This document shows, piece by piece, positions 34,201 to 45,104 of a stretch of DNA of 64,000 nt. Source of the DNA: Hybos culiciformis (lineage: Eukaryota; Arthropoda; Insecta; Diptera; Hybotidae). The notes beneath the pieces were generated by a model, which saw only the letters and a program-made list of their open reading frames with translations, had not been told where the DNA came from and searched no databases. Position 1 is the first letter of the stretch; every line of letters starts with the position of its first letter. The DNA is taken from positions 88,328,841 to 88,392,840 of the forward strand of contig OZ023273.1 of NCBI GenBank assembly GCA_964007475.1. The letters run 5' to 3'. A program made the position numbers and the translations under genes.

Positions 34201-37200
34201 GTTTTGAATCCATTTTAACAATTTTAATTAAATCCGTTGAGGCTAGTAAATTTAATGTATGGCTAGCACATCTAAGATGTTTTGGTAAATATTTTAGGAA
34301 ACTATCTTCATCATCATCAGAACAAACGGTGTCATCGGAATAATCATCTTTTTCGAAATTTGTCACAGAAGTCGCCCCAAATTCTTTAAATGCTTTCACA
34401 AAATTGCTTCCATTGTCTGTGACGGTAGCAACAATTTTTCGGGCATCTAATTCAAACAAAGAATTCGCATCATACATCATTTCATTGATCTTGTCATACG
34501 TATGACTGCCTGCAAATCGAACGCATGACAAGGTAGCCGAATGACGCTTAAAATTTTCGTCTATCCAATGGCATGTGTACCCAAAAAAACTTCTTTTTGT
34601 TGCAGACCAAATATCTGCGGTGGTGCAAACGTAATTAATTTTTGACAAACATGTTTTAATATTATCGATTAATTTATTTTGAGCAGAATCAATGAGTTTA
34701 ACCATGGTCAGTCTACTCATTATGTTGAGCTTAGGGTTATTAAATAGAAACATATTCCTGAACGAGTTTTTTTCTACTATGGATGTTGGTAGCATGTTAT
34801 CTATAATGAAATTCATAACATTAAAATCAAATTGTTGTTGACTAGTTACGTTTTTGTTCGGAATATTTGATCTCATTTTACTGCCAGAATAATTTAAAAA
34901 ATCCGCGGGATGTTTTTTTTTCAAATGTTTAACAAAGTTCGATGTTACTTTGGTTGATCCTTTGATGACAGACTTACATATTTGGCAAACAGTAGACAAC
35001 GAATCCTTTTTTTCGTCCTAAGAAAATATTAAATTAATTTTGAAACACAATATGTACATGTCCATTCATAGCATTTTTACTTACAAACGATAAAATTTTA
35101 AACAGATTTTTAGAAAATAGCGGTCTTTTGGCTTCCAATTCCATTATATAAGCTGAGTTTTTAAATTTTTTAGATGAAGAAGGTTGATTTTTATCCAACA
35201 AATCTGTAGACTTTCTTTTCCGTAGGTTTTCAAACTTCGATTTTTTAGTAGAATTGCAGGATTCTGAAGAGGATTCTTCACACAATTTTCTTTTTACTCC
35301 AGATTTTAAAAGTTGAAAATCTGGATCTGCAATAGAATCATCGCCATCGGAAGAAAAATAATTGGACATTTTTCCTATACGAATGTGATAACAAAACATT
35401 ATAAAAATACAATAACATAAGTATTGAAAAATTACATTATAGGAATATGCCAAAAACTAGAATTCTGCGATTTTTTTTAATTTTTAAAATTATTCACTTA
35501 CTAAGTAGAAATTATATTTATTAACAAATAAGTTTTTCAAGATTCTATTTACTATGAAAAACGGAATCGAACCAACAAAAATCTTAATTGTAGGTAAAAC
35601 ATAATGTATGTACTCATAAGCCTGGTTTAAAAGTATTTGACATATTGCTTATATAAATTTTGAACACACATACATATCTGGTGGTTTAACTTTTCGTTTC
35701 TTCAATTCAAACTTACCTTTTTAAAAATTATTCTCCCAGATTATATTTTTGGAATTAAAAAAAAAAAAAATTTTAGTTTTTGAATTACTTAAAATTTTTT
35801 AATTATTTTTGAAATTAGAATAATTTTTGAAATTAGTTGAAATTCACTTTGTAATTATTTAATGAATTAATTTAATAATTTACACTGATATTACTAAACA
35901 ATTCAAAACATCACTTCGAAATAATTTAATAAATTAATTTGATAATAATTCTCTTATTATACTAAACAATACAAAAAATTAAAAAAAATAAAAATAGGGC
36001 TACCAATTTCATCTAAAGGAAAACGATAAAATAATTTTGAGAAGAGAATTAAATAACTTCATAATTTATTCATTTTTTTAAAAATTAATTTTTGGAAAGC
36101 TTAAAATAAATTAATGCATGAAATGCTTCTGCAAAAAAGAAAGAATACAAGCCTGGAAAAATCTTATAGAAAAAACTTAAATTAATTACAAGTTTGATAA
36201 ATTTGATGATTTAGTTGCCAGTTGACTTTCATTATTTTTCTTTGTGAATTTAGTTTTTCGTTCACCAAATGAACTATGTCTCTTGTTTGTTATATCCCAT
36301 TATAAGAAAATATTGTCTAGAAAATTATAATGAAAAAAATATTTTCCAAAGTCTACATTTTCAAACTTTTACTGACGGACGCGTCTTACGAGTTATACAA
36401 CTATCACTTACTTACAAGTATTATTATGTATAATTATTTTTCCTTATCGCTGCAGGTAAATTCGGTAAAAAAAAAATAGATAAAATAAACATTATCTTCC
36501 ATGTGATTATAGAATAGTAGGTACAATTATCAAATGAATAAAATTATTAAATTTAGAAAAAGTGAGGATGCAAACTAAGAGGAAAAAGATTAATAAATAT
36601 AAATGTGCTTTTTGGTTACCCTATCCTTTACAATGTGAACATTTTTTTACTATTTCTAAATATATGTATATATAATATAAATAATATATACATTATATTA
36701 CATTTTAATAAAAATATTAAATTTATACCTGTAGTAAAAATTAAAATAAAATAAAGGGTGTACTATAAACACCATTGTTATATCATCAGATTGGTGTGTG
36801 TTATACATTTAAATGTTTTAATCTTTATAAGAATTTTTTAAAAAAATGTTTATTTTTAAATGAAAAAAACCCATATTTTGAAATACTTAACACCTTCTCT
36901 CGTAATTTAAAAACTCGTTTATGTATGTATATTTCAGTACTTTTCAAATACAATTACTTTTTATTCAGTACTTTTTCAAATCCAATTACTTTCAGAAAAA
37001 AGTATTCAGTACTTTTCAAATACAATTACTTTTTATTCAGTACTTTATCAAATCCAATTACTTTTGGAAAAAAGTATTCAGTACTTTTCAAATACAATTA
37101 CTTTGTATTCAGTACTTTTTCAAATCCAATTACTTTTCGAAAAAAGAATTCAGTACTTTTCAAATACAATTACTTTGTATTCAGTACTAGTATTCAGTAC

Positions 37201-37227
37201 CAAAGTATTTGAATATTCACAACTCTG
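31263..37227 (-). mobile_element. hAT element with apparently intact transposase and repeat-array termini
   Basis: The termini are inverted, CAGAGTTGTAA on the left and CAGAGTTGTGA on the complement of the right. Each is followed by an array of about 3.4 copies of a 71-bp unit (AAAGTAATTGTATTTGAAAAG onward, then AGTACTGAATA), left 31300-31545 and right 36930-37200, in opposite orientation. The transposase gene lies between them. No 8-bp target duplication is visible (GTAAGGTA against CTTATTTG), so one flank has probably been rearranged since insertion. ORFs at 36775-37318 only read through the array. Confidence 0.85.
31816..35369 (-). CDS. hAT transposase with BED-type zinc finger, four exons, open throughout
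   Basis: Exons 35369-35085, 35017-34181, 32872-32203 and 32099-31816 all have GT-AG borders and join in phase (0, 0, 1), giving 691 codons ending in TAA. The N-terminus is acidic and then basic (KKSK, RKRK), probably a nuclear localisation region. A BED finger follows (VCQICKSVIKG, then FVKHLKKKH). The catalytic core has CTTADIWSA (first aspartate), ATVTDNGSNFVKAF (second aspartate) and LRCASHTLNLLA (C-x2-H); ITRWNSLYDS starts the post-insertion part. The C-terminus has the dimerisation motif ALPSSAPVERLFSFAG. Role: cut-and-paste transposition of its own element. The 1,308-base third intron is AT-rich and carries a dispersed-repeat fragment near 33985-34040. Start chosen at the first ATG of the acidic exon; exon 1 could begin upstream. 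Expression is unknown. Confidence 0.88.
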
Positions 37228-37723
37228 CTTATTTGTATATATATTTTTTTTTTTAAATCTTAGCAGAGGAATAGTTGAATGGTTCTGTAATTTTTCTTTT
37301 TTTTTAAATTATGTTTGAAAATAAAAATTTAATTTATTCTGTTTCTAGGCCAGTAATTTTTTTGACAAAAAAGTAAATAAAATTGATTGAACGAACTCTC
37401 ATAAATATGAAACATTTGAGGGCTACCAGGAGCCTTAAATGAAGTCTTTGATAAAACTAACTAAGATTTTAGAATGAAAATTTCAACATTCAAAATTAAA
37501 CTTTGTTTTTTTAAATACAGAAATCAACAACAAATTGAAAGAGTTTCTCTCATTGTACAATTATACATATATAGATCGAATGTAACAAGTTTTTTAAATG
37601 AAAATTGTTTAATTTCTTATGTAGAAAAAAATCAATTTTTTATTTCTTTATAAAAATTTTAAATTATTTATTATAATTGAATTATTTATTATATTTATAA
37701 CTTATATTTTTTTATTCTTTTAG
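37228..37723. other. AT-rich spacer
   Basis: No gene recognised between the hAT right end and the DUF4806-type exons. Confidence 0.4.
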
Positions 37724-38750
37724 ACTCTACAATTTCTGCTCATTCCCAAATAAACAATAGGTATGATCAAAATTCAACAAATAGCCAAACATTGACTAGT
37801 GAAACTATCAATCAAAACATAAAATTCAGTAAATGTAATTTTTATTTGTTTATTATATTTTTTCAATTGTTTATTCAATAACTTCTATTTTTTTTTTAGA
37901 TCCCAGAATTTCTGCTCATTCCCAAACAAACAATAGGAATAGGGATGATCAAAATTCAACAAATAGCCAAACGTTGGTGTCATTGCGAGGTACGACAGTT
38001 CAACCTTCTAGTGAACCTATGAATCAAAACTCAAAATTCAGTAAATGTAATTTTTGTCAAAAAATTACTACAACCGAGCAAAGTATTTACTTTTAATTTC
38101 ATTTAATTTATTTGAATTAATTTATGTATTTGGTTTTAGTTAAAAACCCAGAATTGTTTTATGTAGCCAAACAATTACAGTCAATGGGGCAGCGGTTGGC
38201 AAATATAGAAAAGCATGTAATTCCTGCTGATACATTCAAAATCGAATTACCAATTGAAGACAATTGAAGACCTTGAAAATATTTGTGACCAAATTAAGGA
38301 ATCGCAATTTCGTCATAATTTGGTCAGTTATATTTTTATCATCAAAATTTAACAAATAATTTTTTTATCATGAAAAAATTTTTAATATTAAAATCCTATT
38401 TACAGACAAAATTTTTAAAACAATTTGAGCCGGCAATGAACCACAATAGTACATCTGGTTTATCCCAAATTATCACAGACGAACTGTTATTTAAATTTAA
38501 CTGGAATGGGATGAACACCAAACAAGCCAATAAACTCGCTTTGAATAAACTAGTTTTATTCAGTGAAATTCTTTATGGTAAGAATTAATCCTATTGCGTA
38601 AGGTTATGTAGTTTTAATTCTTTTTTTTTCATTTTGAACTTTTCAGATTCGTGGAATCACAAATTTAAATCTTACAACGAATATTCTAGTTCAATGCGGA
38701 AGCAAATTTTGGACGGCCATAATAGATATAAGCATCGTTCGAAGAAATGA
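37724..38750 (+). pseudogene. DUF4806-type gene, C-terminal exons, with duplicated exon and a 10-bp duplication
   Basis: Five candidate exons with GT-AG borders: 37724-37828, 37900-38040, 38140-38322, 38406-38577 and 38647-38750. The last two give the DUF4806 core (ITDELLFKFNWNGMNTKQAN, then FSEILY and a basic tail ending in TGA). The first two exons encode near-identical serine/asparagine-rich text (ISAHSQ, DQNSTNSQTL, INQN or MNQN), so one is a tandem exon duplication. In the third exon the 10-bp word AATTGAAGAC is present twice in tandem, which shifts the frame just before the domain. DUF4806 has no known biochemical function. A promoter and a start exon are not identified. Confidence 0.75.
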
Positions 38751-38990
38751 GGTATAATTTATTATAATAGGTACTTAAAGTATAATCGATTAATTTTTTA
38801 TTTTATTTTAGTTCTTAGTACAATTTATTTCATGCTGCAATATTATTTTTGAAGTAATATTATTTTTGATGCAATAATATTCTTGATGCAATATTATTTT
38901 TGATGCAATATTATAAATAATATATTTTATAAATATTATATTATAAATAATATAAAAATAAATAATTTTTATTAAAATTAAAAAAAAAAG
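38751..38990. repeat. Short degenerate repeats between DUF4806-type and Cactin pieces
   Basis: Several copies of TTTTTGATGCAATATTAT-like words at 38830-38910. An intron acceptor-like AG (38989-38990) opens the Cactin exon. Confidence 0.6.
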
Positions 38991-39856
38991 CTTCGTGTTC
39001 GTGTTGTTGATGAAGACGAAGAAGATCAATATACCCAACAAGAAATTTTAATGCATAAAGAAGCTAGGAAAGGAATGATGGGAGATGAAGCTGAATTTTC
39101 AGTGGAAACTAAATTAGATTCACAAGTTTATCTTTGGTCAGACAAATACAGACCAAGAAAACCCAGATATTTCAATCGAGTTCACACTGGTTTTGAATAG
39201 AACAAGTATAATCAAACTCATTATGACATGGATAATCCACCACCTGAAATAGTCCAAGGCTACAAATTTAATATTTTTTACCCAGATTTGATTGATAAAA
39301 GTTCAACTCCTCAGTATTTTTTGGTAAGTAAATCAATTGCATGAAAAATTATAACTTGTTGACCACCATTTATTATTAGGCGTATGAATTTTTAATGCTA
39401 CGTTTAACCTTGATTCAACACTACTCCCGTTATGAACTGGATCATAACCATTTTAATATTTTTGTTTTATTCGAAACAATTTAATTTAAGTAAAAATTAT
39501 TCTAAAATTAATTTTTTTTTATATATTGCTTTGGATCTGTAATATGCTTTGTTTCTTTTTATACTACCTTTGGCAAGATAGTTTGACAAATTGGATAAAA
39601 TGTTTTGTGAAAAATCAAAAACTTAACAATATATAACATTTAAGAAATTATTTTCTTTCTTTTGTAGACTCCTTGTGCAGATAATAAAGATTTTGCAGTT
39701 ATACGTTTTCATGCAGGACCACCATATGAAGATATTGCTTTCAAAATTGTGAATCGTGAATGGGAATTTAGTTATAAACGAGGATTTTGGTGTCAATTCC
39801 ATAATAATATTTTTCAGCTTTGGTTTCATTTTAAGAGATATCGTTATAGAAGATAA
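38991..39856 (+). pseudogene. Cactin C-terminal fragment (two exons, one nonsense change)
   Basis: Exons 38991-39323 and 39668-39856 join across a GT-AG intron. The text is unmistakably the conserved end of Cactin, a nuclear splicing-associated protein that in flies also touches Cactus/NF-kB signalling: VYLWSDKYRPRKPRYFNRVH, YNQTHYDMDNPPPEIVQGYK, YEDIAFKIVNREWEFSYKRG, ending FKRYRYRR and TAA. A TAG stands where the family has a tryptophan (after HTGFE), and an arginine in RGFRCQ has become tryptophan. The N-terminal two-thirds of Cactin are not in the window. Because the intron is kept, this is a segmental DNA copy, not a retrocopy. It could alternatively be the true last exons of a gene with an assembly or sequencing error. 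Confidence 0.9.
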
Positions 39857-40142
39857 AAAGGGTATAGTTATTATGCTATTATACGATTTGATCATGTTTA
39901 TGATATAAATTAAAAAATAATAAAATATGTAAACTAATAAAATTGTTATTTTAAGTCAGGGTTTTACGATATAAAATGTGTGCTTTGTTTACACGAAAAA
40001 AATTTTAATATTCACAAAAATAAAATAAGATAAAAACATTTACATGTAATTTCATTGTACAATTAAAAACTACGAAGTATGAAACTTCCTGTAAAGCCTT
40101 GAATTTTACGATTTAAAAATATAGAAAAACTCAATAAATTTT

Positions 40143-40750
40143 TTAATAATTTAAAAAAAAAATAAAGATTATAAACTTTTGTACCCGTATAATTTCGATA
40201 TTTTTGTTTAAATTAACTTTTAATAATTTAATAATTTTGAAGAAACTTTATTAATTTTTGGTTTTTTTATTTTTGTTATATTACAAGAGATATTATATAT
40301 GTTATAAATAAAACTAATATATATTAGTTTATAAAAATATATAATTTTTATTAAAATTAAAAAAAAAAATAAATATTATAAACTTTTGTACCTATATAAT
40401 TTCGATAATTATATTTATGTTTAAATTAACTTTTATTAATTTAATAATTTTGAAGAAACTATTAATTTTTGGTTTTTTTATTTTTGTTATATTACAAGAG
40501 ATATTATATATGTTATAAATAAAACTAATATATATTAGTTTATAAAAATATATAATTTTTATTAAAATTAAAAAAAAAAATAAATATTATAAACTTTTGT
40601 ACCTATATAATTTCGATAATTATATTTATGTTTAAATTAACTTTTATTAATTTAATAATTTTGAAGAAACTTTATTAATTTTTGGTTTTTTTTTTTATTT
40701 TTGTTATATTACAACAGATATTTTATATATGTTATAAATAAAACTAATAA
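40143..40750. repeat. Tandem repeat of about 210 bp, nearly three copies
   Basis: The ATAAACTTTTGTACC phrase recurs at 40171, 40378 and 40589, so the period is 207-211 bases. Each unit also carries TTTGAAGAAAC and ACAAGAGATATTATATATGT. It begins about 290 bases after the Cactin fragment and contains no ORF. Confidence 0.85.
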
Positions 40751-41470
40751 AAACAATTTCAACTTTTTATTATTTTTAGAAAGAATTTGAGAAAATTTAA
40801 GGAATCTTTCAGGAAGAAGTCCATATATTTAAAAAAAAAAAACATATTTGTGGAGAAGCCACTAATTTAATTGATTTTTATTTCATTTCGTTTCGTTTCG
40901 TTTCTTTTTCATTGAATGACCAGGTAATGATACCTGCTAGAAGCGAACGCATGTATGAAAAATTTTCATAGACTACCCGGTGCCAATATCAGGTAATCAC
41001 TGGGTTTTTCTAACCTAATATTAACCGGGTTTTCACCTATTAAATATTTACTGGGAAATGATTATTGAACTACCTATTTTGAAAAAAAAAAAATTTAGTT
41101 TTAAATAATTTGTAAACGAAAAATTTTTAAAAAATAATTTGAGTTTAAATTTGTCGCGCCAAATTATTTTGTTTTTATAAATGACAAATGATTATTGAGT
41201 GGACCACAAATTTTTTTGAGTATTGAAACGTTAAAAACCATGTCAGTTCGAATTCGATTTCGAATGTCGAATGAGTAGAATGAAAATGAATTTTTACCCC
41301 CTACAGAATTACTCAATTATACCATACAACGCGCCTAAAGAAGTATAAACTTCAAAAATGAAAAAGAGATTTATAAAAAATTATAAAGCAGTCAGTCAGA
41401 AATGACTACCAAAATTCAGGAAAACTAAATTAAAAAACATACATGTAACAAACATTAAAAGACCACTAAA
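40751..41470. other. AT-rich DNA with a dispersed-repeat fragment
   Basis: Includes a TTTCG pentamer run (about 40889-40911) and, at 41277-41360, the fragment shared with 1975-2070. A branch and acceptor sequence (attttcag) at 41472-41479 opens the env-like exon. Confidence 0.5.
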
Positions 41471-41479
41471 ATTTTCAGA

Positions 41480-43417
41480 TTTGGACAATGATATTGACAT
41501 GGTTACTATTAATAACAATGATACAAGGACGAATGACATTTCAGGAAATAAATGACGAATCAGGGTTTACGACAATACAGTTATACCTTGTTCGCATTAT
41601 AATTTAAATTCCCTTTGTATTCTGGAAAACAAATTGCCGTTCGCATTACAAAATTTGATGAGAACTGGAATTTGATGATGTAAAAAAAAAAAATGAGAAA
41701 GAGAAAAAGTTTTTGTTGTTGAAAATCTTGACTTTTTATCTCGCTTTTTATCAATTTTTTTTGTTTTTTTTTTCATTTTGACTCAAATTTGACAAGAAAA
41801 TTGTTGCCAACTATAACAAAATTTCAAAAAATGAGTGAAAATAACTATAAATGTAGAATTCTAACCCTGACAAACTAGAATATGAAAGTGGAATATACAT
41901 ATTCCGGAATATTTTTTTATATGAAAAATCCAGTTCATATTCCTGAAATATTCCGGATAACAGCATATTCCACTAATATTCTCCTAATGCGAACACCATA
42001 TTAGATACAATAGAAATAGTGACAGAGACTGACATAATATTACATATAATTAATACAACAGACATAATAGACATTTTAAATATAATGGAAATTAATATTC
42101 ATAATCTTAATATAAAAAATAAACCTTTACTATTTAAGGAATTAAATGAGTTATTAGAGAGAGTAAAAACATTAACACCGTCGAAAAAAAGAGAAAAAAG
42201 AGGTTTAATAAATATAGTATAGGTAATGCTTCAAAATGGTTATTCGGAACCATGGATGATGAAGAGACATAATATTGAAAAACATTTAGCTATAACAGAT
42301 ATTAACAATCATAATATAATAGAAAACGTTAACAAACAAATTAAAATTAATGACAATTTTAATAAAACATTTAAACAAATTAAAGAAATTATTGCAAGCG
42401 ATACAGATTTAGTAAAGAGGGAGTACGATAAGATAAATTCATTTATTCAGAGTAATATGTTCTATGATTAATTATTAAAAATTTAAATAATGAAAGATAA
42501 AATAAATCTAATACAGGAAAATTTAGCTTCAGCGAGACATGGAATTTTAAATCCAAATATACTTACAAATGAAGAAATAGAAACATAGCATAGATTTTAA
42601 TAAATTACAATACATTAGTTTAGGAGTTAGTAAATTTCAAAATGATTTATTAATATTTGCAATCAAAGTTCCAAAATTATTTAAAGAGGTAGATTTGAAA
42701 ATCATAATGCATATCCCAAATAGTAAAAATAAGGAAATAGACTATCTTCCTGAGAAAATAATAGAATTAAGAAACAAAATTTATAAATTTGAAGAATTTA
42801 AAACAATACATGAATTAGAGTTAAGTAAACATTGTGTACTAAAGAAAAATTGTAGATTGATAAGAAATAATGTAACAGAAATAGTTCAAATAGATGAGGT
42901 AACAATTGTAATAAAAAATTCAAATAATTTAGAAATAGAAAATCATTGCGATGATAGAAAATTAATTATATCAAAAAATAATTTAATTCATTTTAATAAT
43001 TGTACGCTAAAAATAGCAAATAAAATTTTTTCAAATAAGAAACAAATTGTAAAGCAAAGATTTTACTATCCGAACATGAATAACAATAATTTTGTAGATA
43101 AAATAACTTTTGAAGATTTTTGGTTTAATTTTGGGGAAAATATTAAAGAAATAGAAGAAATAAAATTCAAAAAGAATATAAATATGAATACAAATATAAT
43201 TTTGATTGCAATTTTAATTTTAATTCCAATGATAATTTTGATAATAAAATGTTGTAGAAAACGCAGAATTCAGGAGAATTCTAATCTGAAGGAGGAAGAA
43301 GTTATATATATTCCCGTACCAAATAAAATCCATGAATCACAAAATTCCCAACATATTAATACAGTAATGAGTAATAACTTAGGTACAGTTGATAAAAAGA
43401 TAATTAGTAATCATTAA
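41480..43417 (+). pseudogene. Errantivirus-like envelope (F-type) remnant
   Basis: An acceptor-like attttcag at 41479 precedes an ATG (41488) and a hydrophobic signal-peptide-like stretch, as expected for the spliced env message of insect gypsy-type elements. Downstream is a basic cleavage site (KKREKRG, about 42185-42205) followed by a WLFGTMDDE-like segment in shifted frame. The 240-codon frame 42695-43417 then contains several cysteines and N-glycosylation sites, one strong transmembrane segment (NIILIAILILIPMIILII, about 43190-43245) and a basic-acidic cytoplasmic tail. It is broken by stops, frameshifts and a MITE at about 41580-42003. No gag-pol of the same element is seen beside it. 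It is an old inactive copy. The class is inferred from organisation and the cleavage-site region. Confidence 0.75.
41580..42003. mobile_element. MITE inside the env-like remnant
   Basis: Inverted ends: CTTGTTCGCATTATA near 41586 and GGTGTTCGCATTAGG on the complement near 42000. The right half has further inverted words (GGAATATTCCGG-like). There is no ORF. The exact ends and target duplication are uncertain (ATA on both sides is possible). Confidence 0.65.
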
Positions 43418-43820
43418 TCAGATATTTTAGACGCCATGAATATTAGGGTTCAAAATAAATAAATGATTGAACAAGATTATTCATGTTTTCAGGATCGTAA
43501 AACAAAAGAAAGAAGATCCTTATAAAATAATAAAAAAAGGATTATTTTAATAACATTAGAAAATACTAATAGGAAAGGGAACAAAGAAAGTAGAAACTAA
43601 GTACAGATGGAAATATATTTTTAAGATTGAAATTTAGTTCTTGATTAGAGTTTAAAGTGTTAAGTCCATTTTTTTTAAATACTAAATAAATTCACTATTT
43701 TTAATAATATTTTTATATTCAATTTTATATTTTTTAAATAAGTTTAATAAAGTGTTTTATAATAAAGAAAAATAAAAATCTTTTATTTTTTTTTAAATCT
43801 TTATCTAAATAAAAATATAA
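43418..43820. other. Region after the env-like ORF, possible 3' LTR remnant
   Basis: A purine-rich tract (AGGAAAGGGAACAAAGAAAG, about 43572-43591) could be a degenerate polypurine tract. No LTR pair could be identified. Confidence 0.3.
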
Positions 43821-44266
43821 TTCGCTCGTGTACGCACGTAAAAATTCAAATTGTATGAAAATATATGAGAGATGTTATAAGCAACGACGTAAAACGTAGC
43901 TTACGCACGTAAAAGTTCAAATATTTTAACTTTCCCAGTATTTACGCCAGTATTTACGCCGACATTTGTATTGTTATTATTTATTTCGTTGCTATGGAAA
44001 AAAAATATTATTTTGAACCAAAAAAAAAAAATAAATAAAAAAGTGTATTAATTTAAATTTTGTAATAATTTTGTAAAATATATTTAAATTAAAAAAAAAA
44101 AAAAATTTTTAAAAATAATATTAAATTTCAAATTCCTAAAAATATTTAAATTTTGATTTTTTTTTATATTTATTTTTCGCGATTGAACGGCGTTGAACAT
44201 AATAACAGGTAAAAAAAAACAGTTTTTTTACGTGCGAAAATGCGCGTGTACGCGCATGAATTACGT
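43821..44266. repeat. Inverted-repeat element with CpG-containing ends
   Basis: ATTCGCTCGTGTACGCACGT on the left is inverse to ACGTGCGAAAATGCGCGTGT onward on the right (about 44229-44262). Repeated TACGCACGTAAAA and AGTATTTACGCC words lie inside. It is probably a MITE; no target duplication was established. Confidence 0.6.
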
Positions 44267-45104
44267 TGACCATATCTCTACTATAAAATTAGATTTTTAA
44301 TGTTTTAAAAATTATTTTAAGCTTTGAGATTTTTTATCTTCAATATATAAAAATTAAATTATTTATCTTTATTCACAAAAAAAAATTTTTAGAATTAAAT
44401 ACATATGTTTTTATACAAATCAAATTTGTCATTCATTCCAAAATCTAAAATTTTTCTACATACACCCGTTTGACATGATGATACATAAATGTTACGAAAA
44501 CGAAGAAATGTTTCAAAGAAAACTTCATTTGCGATTCGTTTTTTAGGAACGAAAAAGAAACGAAAATGATTCCATTTCCATATGATAATTAGAATAAATT
44601 GCGAAGACTTGTGTATGTGTTGGTAATTCGTTAATTGTTCATTTAAAATGAATTAAAAATGTAGCGTTTTATCGGAATAAAATAGATTTGCAAAAATGAA
44701 TCAAAAAAGAACTAATTTCTCAGCCTAAAAAACGCTTATAAAAAAATATCAAAAATGAACCAATTTCTCGTACTAATAAAGCATTGTAAAAAAGAATTAA
44801 AAATGAACCAAGTTTTTGAACCCATAACTTTAAAAAATTGAAATAAAAGCATTTGTTTAAATTTTTTTTAAATATATTCTTCATTTTATATTTTCTATAT
44901 TTTTTATTTTTGATTTCAAAAATTTATTCAAAAATTAATAATATTAAATTAAATTAATCATTTAAAAATTAATCATAAAATTAAAAAACAAATTACTATT
45001 ACAATGTATGAAACAAATTTAAAAACAAATTTAAATATTTTGAACTATATAAACAAAAGATAAAATTTAAGCGTAAAAAATTATTACATTTTATTTGGAA
45101 TTTT
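44267..45104. other. AT-rich DNA with short degenerate repeats
   Basis: At 44690-44830, AAAAATGAACCAA/AAATGAATCAA words repeat about every 60 bases. No gene. Confidence 0.4.

Noticed and set aside
36775..37318. Three overlapping ORFs with repeated FSTFQIQLL text
   Set aside because: They are frames through the 71-bp terminal repeat array of the hAT element.
39623..39895. 90-codon minus-strand ORF
   Set aside because: It is the antisense shadow of the second Cactin exon.
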